Positions 1 through 9,060 of a stretch of 64,000 nucleotides of DNA are shown in pieces. A program made the position numbers and the translations under genes. Numbering within the stretch: the first letter of the stretch is position 1; every line of letters begins with the position of its first letter. The stretch comes from CABMGU01 sp964508495. Its GTDB lineage: Archaea; Nanobdellota; Nanobdellia; Woesearchaeales; ARS49. The notes below the pieces were generated by a model. That model did not search any database and was not told the DNA's origin. It worked only from the letters and a program-made list of their open reading frames with translations. Location: NCBI GenBank assembly GCA_964508495.1, contig CAZDUA010000004.1, forward strand, positions 9,108-73,107, read 5' to 3'.

Positions 1-245
1 CGGAAAAATGTCATGACATGACTGCCCTCGTACTTGGTGGAGATTAAGTCGTACGCGGCTTTAGCAAAAGACAAAGGCGTTTTGTTCTTACGCTTTAACT
101 TTGCAATTGTATTCAATAGGCTCTTAGGAATCTTTTTTGGAAGTGGTTCTTTCCTAAAACCAAGATGAGGAACAAATAAACGCGAAAAAATAAAGACAAT
201 CACCAAGTACAATATGAAAACCTCAATAAGCCGGATGTAAAGCAT
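1..245 (-). CDS. Partial membrane-anchored protein of unknown function (5' part only)
   Basis: An open frame begins at an ATG at 245 on the minus strand and runs off the left edge, giving 81 residues. The first ~25 residues are a hydrophobic segment (LYIRLIEVFILYLVIVFIF), so it looks like a signal anchor or single N-terminal membrane helix. A basic linker (KEPLPKKIPK, then KLKRKNK) follows, then AAYDLISTKYEGSHVMTFF. The soluble part faintly recalls transglutaminase-like proteins of DPANN archaea, but too little is visible to claim that. A TATA-like sequence centred 26 nt upstream is shared with the divergent leuS, which supports a leaderless start here. Confidence 0.6.
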   Translation of the reverse strand, partial: MLYIRLIEVFILYLVIVFIFSRLFVPHLGFRKEPLPKKIPKSLLNTIAKLKRKNKTPLSFAKAAYDLISTKYEGSHVMTFF

Positions 246-263
246 AATACGAAGATTACCATA

Positions 264-278
264 ATCTTTTTAAAAACA
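264..278. promoter_or_regulatory. Shared bidirectional TATA box between leuS and the divergent membrane gene
   Basis: The T-then-A run around 264-278 (cttttTAAAAAc core) reads as an archaeal TATA box on both strands. Its centre near 271 is 26 nt from the leuS ATG at 297 and 26 nt from the ATG at 245 on the other strand. Archaeal transcription starts about 25 nt from the TATA centre, so both messages would be leaderless. Confidence 0.55.
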
Positions 279-296
279 TTGCCTAGAACACTACGC

Positions 297-3101
297 ATGG
301 CACTCGACTTTCACAAACTTGCGCGCAAATGGCAGAGAAGATGGAAAACGCAGAAAGTCTTCGAAGCAGACGCAGACAATGGCAAGCCGAAATTCTTCTT
401 GACAACACCATACCCTTACGTTAACGGATTATTACATCTAGGGCACACTTACACGTACGCAAGAGTGGAAATATTCTCAAGATACAAAAAAATGCGAGGG
501 TACAACGTACTATTCCCATTCGCATTCCACGCAACAGGAAGCCCAATAGAGACAGCAGCCAAGAGAGTAGCGGAAAACGAAGAGAAACAGATAAGCACTT
601 TGAAATTAATGGGCTTTACAGACGAACAAATACCCGCATTCAAAGAACCGATACACTGGATAAAAACGTTCTCAAAAGAAGCAGAAAAAGACCTGATAAA
701 ATACGGAACAAGCATCGACTGGAGAAGAAGCTTCATAACAACAGACTTGAATCCGCGATACGACAAATTCATCAAATGGCAATTTAACACTTTAAGAAAA
801 AAGGGGTTGGTTGCACAAGGCTCGCACCCAGTGGTCTGGTGTCCAAAAGAAGACACCCCCGTAGGAGACCATGCACGCTCAGAAGGAGAAGGAGAAGTAC
901 CCCAAGAAATGATAGTCCTGAAATTCAGGGCAGACGGGCACGTACTGCCGTGCGCGACTTTCAGGCCGGAAACAATATTTGGCGTAACAAACATCTGGGT
1001 AAATCCTGATTTAACATACATAGAAGCAGATGTTGACGGCGAACACTGGATGATAACAGAAGAATGCGCCAAAAAACTAAGAGACCAAAAGCATAATGTT
1101 ACTGAAATCAGACACATATCCGGCAAAGAAATAGTGGGAGCGCACGTAACTAACCCAGTAACCGGCACAAAAATACCAGTATTACCAGCAAACTTTGTAA
1201 CAGCAAACACTGGAACAGGAATAGTAATGAGCGTGCCAAGCCACGCACCATACGACTGGATGGCACTAAAAGAACTGCAAGACAAAGGACAAGCAAAAGA
1301 TGTCAAACCAATATCATTAATCTCTGTAGAAGGATACGGAGAACACCCCGCAATTGAAGCCTGCACAAAAATGGGCATTAAGGATACTAAAGACGCCAGA
1401 CTAGAAGAAGCAACAGGAAACGTATACAAAAAAGAATTCCACACCGGAAAATTAAAGCAAAATACAGGAAAATATGCAGGCAAAACAATACAACAAGCAA
1501 AACCAGAGATCGTAGCAGACTTTACTTCTGAGAAGAAAGCGATCATATTGCAAGAGCTCATCAATCCAGTCATTTGCAGATGCTTAGCAAGATGCCACGT
1601 CAAAATAGTCGAGAATCAATGGTTCCTCAAATATGGAGACTCGGCGTGGAAACAACAAGCAATGAAATGCCTCCAAACAATGAAATTGTACCCAGAAAAA
1701 GTCAGATCACAATTTGAATATGTCATCGATTGGCTTAGAGACTGGGCGTGCACGCGCGAGTTCGGAATGGGAACCAGCCTGCCATGGGACAAAAAATGGA
1801 AAATAGAGAGCTTGAGCGACAGCACAATATACAATGCGTTCTACACGATAGTGCACCATTTGAAAAAAGTGCCATTAGGCAAAATAAAAGACAAATTGTT
1901 CGACTATGTGTTCTTAGGAGTAGGAAATCCTGATGACCTAGGAGTTGACAAGAAAATACTTGAAGACATGAGAAAAGAATTCACGTACTGGTACCCAGTA
2001 GACTTCAGAAGTTCAGGAAAAGACCTAGTCCAAAACCATTTAGCGTTCTATATTTTCAATCACACCGCGTGCTTCCCAGAACAATACTGGCCAAAAGGAA
2101 TAGGCGTAAATGGATTCATCAGCGTACAGAAACAGAAGATGAGCAAAAGTAAAGGAAACTTCAAGACTCTAAGGGATGTAATAACCACTTACGGTCCAGA
2201 CATAACGCGAATCACAATACTCTCAACCGGCGAAGAAATGAATGACGTAGACTGGGACCAAGAACTAGCAGAATCAATGAAAGCAAAACTTGAACAATGG
2301 TACGAGTTCGCAATGAAAAATTACGCAAAGAACGGCGCTGGACAAGAAAAGAAAGAAATCGACAAATGGATGGAACACCAATTACACTCAGCAATCAAAG
2401 AAGCAACAAACGCGATGGACGAAACACTCTACAGAACAACAATCGCACGAGCCTTCTTTGACTTACAAAGACACTTGAAATGGTATTCAAGAAGAACAGC
2501 AGGAAAAATGAACCAACAATTATTGAACGACATAATAGAAGCACAAACATTGATTCTACAACCATTCACGCCACACCTTTGCGAAGAAATATGGTACAAG
2601 CTGGGCAAACAAGGATTAATTGTGAATGAAAAATGGCCGCAGTTTGATACGAACAAAATAAACCCGGAAATAGAAAAAGCAGAAGCGCTAATGTCACAAG
2701 TAATCGAAGATGTCGGGCAGGTCTTGAAATTGGCGAAAATAGACAGGCCAAAAATTATAACACTCTTTGTAGCGAATGACTGGAAAGCACGGCTATTCAA
2801 GAGACTTAAAGAAATAATTATGAATACGAGAGACATAGGACAAATAATGAAGACTGTAATGGCAGAATTCAAAGAAAATGCGCAAGAAGCAGCACCACTA
2901 GTGCAAAAAGTGGCAAAAGACCCATCAAAACTGCCAATGCAGATTACTCATCAGGAAGCAGAATACCAGAATTTACTCGATGCAGTCGCGTTCTTCAAAC
3001 AAGAATTCAATTGCAACATAGAAATCATCAAAGAACAAGAAAGCCCAGAACCAAAAGCAAAACAAGCACTGCCCGGCAAACCAGCAATACTCGTTAAATA
3101 A
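297..3101 (+). CDS. leuS: Leucyl-tRNA synthetase, archaeal type
   Basis: Class I aminoacyl-tRNA synthetase that charges tRNA-Leu in the cytoplasm. From the ATG at 297 it has 934 residues, normal for archaeal/eukaryotic-type LeuRS. The HIGH signature appears as HLGH at residues 47-50 and KMSKS at 614-618. Between them lies the CP1 editing domain. An alpha-helical anticodon-binding domain and a charged C-terminal domain follow. An upstream TTG at 279 is in frame, but the ATG at 297 lies 26 nt from the TATA centre and gives the usual N-terminus (MALDFHKLARKWQ), so I chose it. The SRP RNA gene follows on the opposite strand. Confidence 0.97.
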   Translation: MALDFHKLARKWQRRWKTQKVFEADADNGKPKFFLTTPYPYVNGLLHLGHTYTYARVEIFSRYKKMRGYNVLFPFAFHATGSPIETAAKRVAENEEKQISTLKLMGFTDEQIPAFKEPIHWIKTFSKEAEKDLIKYGTSIDWRRSFITTDLNPRYDKFIKWQFNTLRKKGLVAQGSHPVVWCPKEDTPVGDHARSEGEGEVPQEMIVLKFRADGHVLPCATFRPETIFGVTNIWVNPDLTYIEADVDGEHWMITEECAKKLRDQKHNVTEIRHISGKEIVGAHVTNPVTGTKIPVLPANFVTANTGTGIVMSVPSHAPYDWMALKELQDKGQAKDVKPISLISVEGYGEHPAIEACTKMGIKDTKDARLEEATGNVYKKEFHTGKLKQNTGKYAGKTIQQAKPEIVADFTSEKKAIILQELINPVICRCLARCHVKIVENQWFLKYGDSAWKQQAMKCLQTMKLYPEKVRSQFEYVIDWLRDWACTREFGMGTSLPWDKKWKIESLSDSTIYNAFYTIVHHLKKVPLGKIKDKLFDYVFLGVGNPDDLGVDKKILEDMRKEFTYWYPVDFRSSGKDLVQNHLAFYIFNHTACFPEQYWPKGIGVNGFISVQKQKMSKSKGNFKTLRDVITTYGPDITRITILSTGEEMNDVDWDQELAESMKAKLEQWYEFAMKNYAKNGAGQEKKEIDKWMEHQLHSAIKEATNAMDETLYRTTIARAFFDLQRHLKWYSRRTAGKMNQQLLNDIIEAQTLILQPFTPHLCEEIWYKLGKQGLIVNEKWPQFDTNKINPEIEKAEALMSQVIEDVGQVLKLAKIDRPKIITLFVANDWKARLFKRLKEIIMNTRDIGQIMKTVMAEFKENAQEAAPLVQKVAKDPSKLPMQITHQEAEYQNLLDAVAFFKQEFNCNIEIIKEQESPEPKAKQALPGKPAILVK

Positions 3102-3112
3102 TTTATTCTATT

Positions 3113-3120
3113 AAAAAAAA
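3113..3120 (-). terminator. T8 terminator of SRP RNA
   Basis: Eight consecutive A on the plus strand (T on the transcribed minus strand) directly follow the terminal helix of the SRP RNA. Archaeal RNA polymerase terminates at such T tracts. Confidence 0.6.
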
Positions 3121-3396
3121 GCGGGCGGACGCATCCGGAAATGAACCCACAAGTACACAAGAGTTTCGCCTCATGCCTTTCTCGGTTCCGCAACCCGACA
3201 AGCATTGAGAACTACAGTTAGCGTTGCTCCCTTCCAGGCCTGGCGCGGTTCCTGCAGCAACAATCCTGCCGGACAGAACGTCAGCGTCCAGCACAAGACT
3301 CCTGCGCAGATCGTGGGCTGCTCTCCAGACTTCAGCACCGTTTGAAGCCCGTTAACGGTAACAGGAGAGGGCTAATCTCCCTGCCTAGTCCGCCCA
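3121..3396 (-). ncRNA. ffs: Signal recognition particle RNA (7S RNA)
   Basis: On the minus strand the S-domain signature of SRP RNA is plain: GCCAGGCCTGGAAGGGAGCA near 3224-3245, matching the helix 8 region that binds SRP54. The ends pair: the 5' end GGGCGGAC (around 3388-3395) is complementary to GTCCGCCC at the 3' end (around 3122-3129). The ~276 nt length suits the archaeal form with both Alu and S domains. A run of eight T (minus strand, 3113-3120) follows as terminator, and a TATA box lies 25 nt upstream. It scaffolds SRP19/SRP54 for co-translational targeting to SecY. The ends are accurate to a few nt. Confidence 0.93.
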
Positions 3397-3416
3397 TATA
3401 GAATTTACTATAGGTG

Positions 3417-3424
3417 TTTAAAAA
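3417..3424 (-). promoter_or_regulatory. TATA box of SRP RNA
   Basis: TTTTTAAA on the minus strand is centred about 25 nt upstream of the predicted RNA 5' end near 3396, the usual archaeal spacing. Confidence 0.6.
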
Positions 3425-3484
3425 GGTTTCTCCCGACGGCTGTGGTGACAAACCATTTAATAGACAGCATGATTACTACAAGAC

Positions 3485-3871
3485 ATGGCGCCAAAAATAC
3501 AATTCTTAGGCGACACTGTATTAATCAAGACAGATGGCAATAGCAAGACTCACAACAAAAAAGCAGGCATAATACACCAACTACAAGACTGCACAATAGC
3601 ACACATAACAGGACAAATAGAAATAAAAGAAATCAAAGAATATACGGCAGATGTCCTGATACTGCCACCAGGGCAGGCAGAAAAGATACTCACAAAAATA
3701 AAACCAAAACTAGCAATACTGACCAGTTCTACATTAGAAAGAGCAAGAGAATTGCACAAAAAAACAGGAATACAAGTAATAACCGCAAAAGACAATCTGG
3801 TAGTAGACTTGTACACTTATTCTGCACTTTCAGAACAAAAAAACCTTTCTAAATTCACAGAAGAAAAGTAG
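3485..3871 (+). CDS. Short metallo-beta-lactamase-like protein lacking the metal site
   Basis: A 128-residue soluble protein. The second half (ADVLILPPG, then KPKLAILTSST.ERARELHKKTGIQVITAKDNLVVDL) resembles the C-terminal strand-helix-strand part of MBL-fold hydrolases, where such a stretch normally reads AIITHFG followed by ..TGV.TI.A.DGM..DL. The N-terminal HxHxDH metal-binding motif is absent and the length is about half that of the family. I infer a degenerate or reduced, probably non-hydrolytic relative. The start follows a TATA-like catttaata by ~26 nt. The 3' end overlaps the convergent presenilin-like gene by 17 bp. Confidence 0.65.
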   Translation: MAPKIQFLGDTVLIKTDGNSKTHNKKAGIIHQLQDCTIAHITGQIEIKEIKEYTADVLILPPGQAEKILTKIKPKLAILTSSTLERARELHKKTGIQVITAKDNLVVDLYTYSALSEQKNLSKFTEEK

Positions 3872-4715
3872 CAATATAGCCAACAGCGCAGCCAAGAGTC
3901 AAAAACGGCATTGCAGGATAAAACTTATCCTTCTGACTTAGAAGCAGTAAGACTACTAGTGCGGCAGTAGCTCCTAACGCAACGACAAAAGCATGGAGGA
4001 AGCCAGAAACGACAAGAACCGTGCCAGCAAATATCAACGGGAAACCAATATCGCCACCGCCAAGAATAGCAGTACGCACTTTCTTCTTAGGACCACGACC
4101 AGTGGGAGCAGAATAAGGAAGCATCAGGCCAGCAAAAATGTTGCTCTCAGTCTGGAATTTAGCCATGGTAATCATATGCTTGCTACGCCAAACAGCATAC
4201 ATGTCATATACGGACAAGGCGAGAAGCAAAATAAAAGCATAAAACACGTTCAGAATAGGAACAAAAATAACAGCAAGACCGCCGTATAGGAAAAGTTCTG
4301 AAGCATTATGAAGATAGACATTAGGCCTGAACACTTTGAACCAGCCAGCGACTAAAGCGAGAATTAACGCGTATGATTCAGGAATAAAAGCTGCTACCGC
4401 TATCTGCAAGCAAAGAACTACGGCAAAATAAAACCACAACTTCCACAAAAGCATTTTACCTAGCTTGATTATTAATAGAATCAAGAGAGTGCCGATAAGA
4501 ACTGCAATAATAATGTACCAAATACTAAACTGAGGCTCAACATCAGGACGCTCAACCTTCATGCCTCCAATACTCGGCAAGTCCTTCCAAACAAGCTCGC
4601 CCGCCTCAGCGGAAGCAGCAGCGTCAATATAAGACTGAGTAACCTTCAAACCAATAACTTGCGCTGCAAGAAACAACACGACCAAAAAGAACGTCACAAA
4701 CCAAGTATGCTTCAT
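3855..4715 (-). CDS. Presenilin-like A22 intramembrane aspartic protease
   Basis: A 286-residue polytopic membrane protein with the three hallmarks of presenilin/signal-peptide-peptidase enzymes: a YD aspartate in SVYDMYAV, the GxGD aspartate in GGGDIGFP, and the PAL-like loop YPAMPF near the C-terminus. It should cleave substrates within the membrane. The longest frame begins at 4790, but the ATG at 4715 precedes the first membrane helix (MKHTWFVTFFLVVLFL) and lies 26 nt from a TATA box shared with the divergent gene at 4766. An extracytoplasmic loop of ~45 residues separates helices 1 and 2. Confidence 0.88.
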   Translation of the reverse strand: MKHTWFVTFFLVVLFLAAQVIGLKVTQSYIDAAASAEAGELVWKDLPSIGGMKVERPDVEPQFSIWYIIIAVLIGTLLILLIIKLGKMLLWKLWFYFAVVLCLQIAVAAFIPESYALILALVAGWFKVFRPNVYLHNASELFLYGGLAVIFVPILNVFYAFILLLALSVYDMYAVWRSKHMITMAKFQTESNIFAGLMLPYSAPTGRGPKKKVRTAILGGGDIGFPLIFAGTVLVVSGFLHAFVVALGATAALVVLLLLSQKDKFYPAMPFLTLGCAVGYIATFLL

Positions 4716-4735
4716 GCACGACCAAAACCTGAAGG

Positions 4736-4746
4736 TTTTTATAAAT
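4736..4746. promoter_or_regulatory. Shared bidirectional TATA box
   Basis: The sequence tttttataaat is near-palindromic and centred at about 4741. It sits 25 nt from the ATG at 4766 on the plus strand and 26 nt from the ATG at 4715 on the minus strand. One TATA box appears to serve both genes, each leaderless. Confidence 0.55.
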
Positions 4747-4765
4747 CTAACCATTTGGCACAAAA

Positions 4766-5227
4766 ATGAAATGGGTACACAAGGTAACAATCACTGTTTT
4801 TGACAAACCAGGAGAAAAAAAAGCAGAAACCATAGAAGGGCTGAAAGCACTAGTGCCGTTTAACCTTGAAGAAGCTAAAATAAACGTAGAAGACCGGCAC
4901 GCAGAAGGTTTCAATCAAAGAAAGATAAACATACTAATGATAACGCTGACAAAAGACGCACACACAAATGACTTCTTACAGTTTTTACTGGATACATTAA
5001 ATGAAGAGCAAAAAGGACAATTGGTGTCACAAGCAGAAAGCAGGCTGGATGAAGAACTAGACTACTTCATAAGAATAGAAAAAGACAAATGGGTGCAAGA
5101 AAGACAGATATGGCTCACAGACAGCGGAAACTGCTACCACATAAAACTATCACTAGCAGCATTCCCAAAAAAGAGAGAAACAGCACTAAAACTCGTGAAA
5201 AAAATGTTTTCCCAGAAAAATATATAA
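4766..5227 (+). CDS. COG1325-type RNA-binding protein (exosome-associated family)
   Basis: A 153-residue protein matching the archaeal family annotated as predicted exosome subunit or RNA-binding domain protein. The C-terminal half carries the family pattern: an LDEE.DYFIRIEK strand, a W..ER..WLTD.G..IH-like strand (SGNCYHIKLSLAAFP), then KKRE.AL...K. The N-terminal strand KVTITVFDKPGE fits an RRM-like fold. The role in RNA processing is a family-level guess. It is leaderless by TATA spacing. A small membrane protein and a lipoprotein follow on the same strand after 24 nt. Confidence 0.75.
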   Translation: MKWVHKVTITVFDKPGEKKAETIEGLKALVPFNLEEAKINVEDRHAEGFNQRKINILMITLTKDAHTNDFLQFLLDTLNEEQKGQLVSQAESRLDEELDYFIRIEKDKWVQERQIWLTDSGNCYHIKLSLAAFPKKRETALKLVKKMFSQKNI

Positions 5228-5251
5228 ACTAAGAAAAAGAGCCAGTATAAT

Positions 5252-5470
5252 ATGGCAAAAGTAGCGCCGCTAAAAACAAGCTTTCTTGTAACCAGCATGA
5301 TAGGATTCCTAGTAAGCGTCCTATACATACCAAAAATGTCAACAACATGGGCATTCACCTTTGGACTCGTATTCACACTAATGTTCGTGGCTAGCATGAT
5401 AGCAATGGTACGCGGAACACCAGACGAACAACTACTACCGCGACCAAAAGAATCAGGGGGACACATATGA
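5252..5470 (+). CDS. Small two-helix membrane protein
   Basis: A 72-residue protein with two clear hydrophobic segments (SFLVTSMIGFLVSVLYI and AFTFGLVFTLMFVASMIAM) joined by a short KMSTTW turn, then a polar tail rich in Pro and Arg. No family is recognised. The stop overlaps the lipoprotein start by 4 bases (ATGA), so the two are probably translated together. The pairing suggests a role at the cell surface, but that is inference. Confidence 0.75.
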   Translation: MAKVAPLKTSFLVTSMIGFLVSVLYIPKMSTTWAFTFGLVFTLMFVASMIAMVRGTPDEQLLPRPKESGGHI

Positions 5471-6252
5471 GAAAAATATGGATATTAGGACTAGCATTAA
5501 TGATGATACTGGCAGCGTGCGCGCCAGCAACACAAATGGAAGAAAAAGCGCCAGTTATGGAAGAGAAAGCTCCAGTTGTTGAAGTAAAAGCACCGGCAGA
5601 AGCGCCTACTGTAGGAGTAAAACCGCCAGTAAGACCATTACCATCAGAAAGACAAGACACTGCGCCAGAACCAGTTACAACAGCGCCAAAAACAGAAATG
5701 AACCCGCAGTTAAGAGACTTGTTGAAGAGAGCAGATGAAAAAATATCCAGCCTGCAATACTTATACGGCGGAACAGAAACAAAGAACCTATTCCTAGACA
5801 CATACTTTGTCAAAGGAACCCAGATGAAAATAAAGACGTACGAAGAAGACTACTACGTCAGAGACGGATATTACGACACAATATACGTAGACTTGGGAAT
5901 AGGATGCTGCGAAGAAAACTCAAGATGCAAAAGCCACAATGTGGACAACATGGGCAAGAAATTTGACGTCGACGTTGCAAGCATGAACATACCAAAGACT
6001 CCATACCAATGGGCCAAAGAAATACCAGGGGACGCCCAACTAGTCGGACCACAAACCGTAAATGACAGAAGCGTAACGTACATAAAGTTCGCAAAAGACA
6101 ACAAACAATACGAAATGTGGGTAGACGACACGTACGGAGTGCCGCACAAGATCGTAGCAACCGATTCAGCCGAAAATGCAGTCAAATACCAATTTAACGA
6201 CATGCAGTTCAACGGACTGAAAGACGCAGACTTCAACGCGCCCTGCGATTAA
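5467..6252 (+). CDS. Lipoprotein of unknown function with Ala/Pro/Glu-rich linker
   Basis: A 261-residue exported lipoprotein. The N-terminus is a signal peptide ending in a lipobox (LAAC, Cys at ~18), giving a lipid-anchored extracellular protein. Residues ~20-70 are low complexity with repeated EKAPV units, probably a flexible spacer. The folded part contains a CC pair (IGCCEENSRC) and ends in YQFNDMQFNGLKDADFN, a pattern seen in LolA/LppX-like beta-sheet folds. A second lipoprotein at 32367-33374 shares the layout: lipobox, Pro-rich spacer, LL.KA-type helix, then a strand with adjacent cysteines. The two may be distant paralogues. Confidence 0.8.
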   Translation: MRKIWILGLALMMILAACAPATQMEEKAPVMEEKAPVVEVKAPAEAPTVGVKPPVRPLPSERQDTAPEPVTTAPKTEMNPQLRDLLKRADEKISSLQYLYGGTETKNLFLDTYFVKGTQMKIKTYEEDYYVRDGYYDTIYVDLGIGCCEENSRCKSHNVDNMGKKFDVDVASMNIPKTPYQWAKEIPGDAQLVGPQTVNDRSVTYIKFAKDNKQYEMWVDDTYGVPHKIVATDSAENAVKYQFNDMQFNGLKDADFNAPCD

Positions 6253-6253
6253 A

Positions 6254-6278
6254 TTTTTTATTTTTTTAATCTTTTTTT
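6254..6278 (+). terminator. Triple T-tract terminator
   Basis: Three T runs of 6-7 bases follow the lipoprotein stop directly (6254-6259, 6261-6267, 6272-6278). Archaeal polymerase would stop here. It also separates the convergent herA gene. Confidence 0.55.
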
Positions 6279-7605
6279 AGAACTTGAAAGCTTCCTTCTT
6301 CTCCTTGAAAACACCAGGAGCGCCACCACCATGCCAGCTATACCTTGGACGAATTCTCATAGGATACATACGCTCATTAACATCATCAACCGCAATACAC
6401 GCGCCAGCAACACGAGGAAGATTAGAAAGCTCCTTGTCTAGCCCAACACGCAGGTAACTTTGAAGCAACGCGCCAAGAGCATCAGTATCGATTTTTGCTG
6501 TCAACCTATGAGAAAGAATAATGTCAGACTGAGTCATAGCATCAGTATGAATCTTACCTGGCTGTTGAGTTGCCAAAACCATAGCAATACCGGGCTGACG
6601 ACCCTCTCTCAAAAGAGTGATTAATGCATCAGAACTTGCAGTTTTTCCTACATTAGGCAAAAATTCATGAGCCTCATCAATCATAATCCAACAAATAGGC
6701 ATTTCCTCACCTTTATGCTCCTCTTCCTCCTCAAGAATGTAGTGAACGGCCTGATGAACAGCAGCATACTCCTCATTCTTACGCGCTTTCATACGCTCAA
6801 TGAACAACTTCATACAAACAATACCCATAACAAGATGCTTAATACGCCAGCCATTAGGCATAACAGCATACGCGCTAAGATCTAAGATTGTTATTTGACC
6901 AGCTTGGGCAAGTTCTTTCACAGGAGTAGCATTAGGAGAAAACAACCCCCACTCCTCCACGGATAAGAAACGATTCTTAGCAGCCTGCTTAGTACGAAGC
7001 TCTTCATCCTTGTCATCATCAATAGCATGAAGAATATCAGGAATGTCATACTGCTGGCCAGTCTTTCTCAACTGAATAATGATGCGCTCGATAAAAACAG
7101 CAACGGGATCAGTGCTCTGAATCTCAAAAGTCAAATTCCAGTCTTCAGGGGACAGCTCAGCAGGATTAAGCGCAAAAGGAACATCAGTAGGAATACCCTG
7201 CTCCTTCCACTTCTTGAAAAAGCCGAACGGAGTATACACCTTTACATTGATACCCTTGCCCTCGAAACCCCACTCTTTCAACAAAGACTCGTCCTTATGA
7301 TTAGGAAACTTCATCGTCCAATAAATACCCATAGTATCAAGAATGATAACAGAAAGACGATCACGCATTTCATCAGGCAACTGAGCAATACCCTCGGCAA
7401 TAACACCCATACAATAGGACTTACCACTGCCACGCTTGCCACAAACGAAGACGACATGAGCTTTATTCAAGTCAAGATAGACCGGCTGGGAAAGAGCCGT
7501 AACAGCGCCCATCTTAACATAATGCTTGCCAATAAGAACGGCACCAGACGTGCCAAATTTCTCCTGGTCTTTCTGCTCACGTCCAAGAATAATCTCATAC
7601 ACCAT
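6277..7605 (-). CDS. herA: HerA-family DNA-translocating ATPase
   Basis: A 442-residue HerA/FtsK-superfamily ATPase. Walker A is GKRGSGKS (residue ~55), Walker B is CWIMIDEAHEF (~315), and a sensor-like LATQQP follows. HerA hexamers work with the NurA nuclease and Mre11-Rad50 in double-strand break resection. No nurA lies next to it here. The N-terminal HAS-type barrel is short, so it may belong to the shorter HerA-like clade rather than classic HerA. It lies downstream of dnaG on the same strand, after 54 nt containing T runs and a TATA-like sequence, so it probably has its own promoter. Confidence 0.88.
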   Translation of the reverse strand: MVYEIILGREQKDQEKFGTSGAVLIGKHYVKMGAVTALSQPVYLDLNKAHVVFVCGKRGSGKSYCMGVIAEGIAQLPDEMRDRLSVIILDTMGIYWTMKFPNHKDESLLKEWGFEGKGINVKVYTPFGFFKKWKEQGIPTDVPFALNPAELSPEDWNLTFEIQSTDPVAVFIERIIIQLRKTGQQYDIPDILHAIDDDKDEELRTKQAAKNRFLSVEEWGLFSPNATPVKELAQAGQITILDLSAYAVMPNGWRIKHLVMGIVCMKLFIERMKARKNEEYAAVHQAVHYILEEEEEHKGEEMPICWIMIDEAHEFLPNVGKTASSDALITLLREGRQPGIAMVLATQQPGKIHTDAMTQSDIILSHRLTAKIDTDALGALLQSYLRVGLDKELSNLPRVAGACIAVDDVNERMYPMRIRPRYSWHGGGAPGVFKEKKEAFKF

Positions 7606-7659
7606 CTTTTACGAAGTAAACTAAAAAAGAAGTATAAAAAAGTATGGAAAAGAAAAAAA

Positions 7660-8913
7660 TTAAAGCATTGCTGCAGTGACAATGTTCAACCTGCAATCAG
7701 CAGGGTCAACCTTAGAGTCCATGGCAACAATGTGCTTAATAGCGCTCTTCTCGGCAACTTCTACCAACTGCTGGTCAACAACACCGTCAAAAACAACAGC
7801 ATAAACGCCATTGCTCAAAGACTTCAAAGTGCTTGTCAACTCTGCAAAAGGAACTTTGCCAAGAACGTTCATCTTCTCATCAAGAACACAAGCTCCACGC
7901 GTTCCAATGAGCCCTTCAAGCATCTCGCCAAGCTTCTTGCGCTCTTCATCACGCAAAACTGGCTTAACTACCTTAGCGACAGGCATAATAGGGCGCACAA
8001 GAGGCGCCGCTGAAATAGGTCTTGTTGGAGGCAATGGCCTCGTCATCATCGGCTTCCTAATAGACTGCGAGGTGTCAACGCTTGCGAGCTCCAACTTAGC
8101 CTGCTCAGCAGTAATCCTGCTACGCAAAGCCTTATGGATTTCCTTCTTAGCAAGCTCTTCAACTTCCTTGCCATCAGGAGCGCGGGTTACAAAGTCAATC
8201 TCAGCAGTGTTCAACAAGTCACGAATAATCAAATTGCCACCACGGTCACCGTCAACAAACGCGACAATGTCCTTGCGATGACTGAGCTCGATAACTGTAG
8301 GCGGAATGGAAGTACCATTCATAGCAATAACGTTCTTGAAACCATGCTTCAACAAGTTAAGAACGTCAGCACGGCCCTCAACAAGAATAAGTTCATCAGA
8401 GCTTTCAACATCAGGACCCGCAGGAAGACGATCTTTACCATACTCGCAAATCTCCATAACTCTGACAGAATGCGCGACTTCTTCTGCAATCTCAGCACTA
8501 TCCGGCATAACCTGGTCCATAAGCTGTCTAAGCAATTGTTTTGCTCTTTCAATAACAAAACTACGCTTGCTAATTCTGACGTCTTCGATATTTTGAACCT
8601 TTACTTTAGCATTACAAGGACCAATCCTTTGAATGATTTCCAAAGCAGCCGCGACAATAGCAGTCTCTGCCTTATCCAAAGAACTCGGAATTATGATGCT
8701 ACCAATGCTCTTGCCACCCTTAATCTCAATGTTAACTTCAATACGACCAATTCTACCAGAACGTTGCAGTTCTCTAAGCTCCAAATCTTCGCCTAGAAGA
8801 CCCTCTGTCTGGCCAAAAATAGCGCCAATAACGTCAGGCCTGTCAACAACTCCTTCAATCTCAATCGTTGAATTAACTATATATTTTGATGATACTGGAC
8901 TGATTTTTCCCAT
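7660..8913 (-). CDS. dnaG: Archaeal DnaG-type toprim protein
   Basis: A 417-residue archaeal DnaG. The N-terminal region (VDRPDVIGAIFGQTEGLLG) is the family signature. The central toprim domain has the EGRADVLNLL glutamate and the FVDGDRGG acidic motif. A C-terminal helical domain follows a Pro-rich linker. The archaeal protein associates with the exosome and also has primase activity in vitro. The start is set by a strong Shine-Dalgarno run (AGGGGGAA) just upstream. The T-rich stretch after the stop is a likely terminator. Confidence 0.95.
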   Translation of the reverse strand: MGKISPVSSKYIVNSTIEIEGVVDRPDVIGAIFGQTEGLLGEDLELRELQRSGRIGRIEVNIEIKGGKSIGSIIIPSSLDKAETAIVAAALEIIQRIGPCNAKVKVQNIEDVRISKRSFVIERAKQLLRQLMDQVMPDSAEIAEEVAHSVRVMEICEYGKDRLPAGPDVESSDELILVEGRADVLNLLKHGFKNVIAMNGTSIPPTVIELSHRKDIVAFVDGDRGGNLIIRDLLNTAEIDFVTRAPDGKEVEELAKKEIHKALRSRITAEQAKLELASVDTSQSIRKPMMTRPLPPTRPISAAPLVRPIMPVAKVVKPVLRDEERKKLGEMLEGLIGTRGACVLDEKMNVLGKVPFAELTSTLKSLSNGVYAVVFDGVVDQQLVEVAEKSAIKHIVAMDSKVDPADCRLNIVTAAML

Positions 8914-9060
8914 GTTTATTCCCCCTGATACGGCTAAAACAGAACAAGCTTGGCCAAAACAGACTAAATCAACCTCATTTATGCTGATTCAGGGTGTGAT
9001 TGACTCATTTTTCGTTGAACTTGATGATTTGATGATTGTTATACTTGCTTGTTCTATTCC

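Noticed and set aside
449..1603. 384-residue open frame on the minus strand inside leuS
   Set aside because: It is antisense to the conserved catalytic and editing domains of leuS, has no recognisable motif or ribosome site, and its composition is that of a mirror frame.
3103..3294. 63-residue minus-strand frame with cysteines
   Set aside because: It lies within SRP RNA; the apparent codons are the conserved RNA helices.
7027..8013. 328-residue plus-strand frame across herA and dnaG
   Set aside because: It spans two convincing minus-strand genes and their intergenic region; the translated sequence is Asn/Leu-rich mirror sequence without a fold signature.
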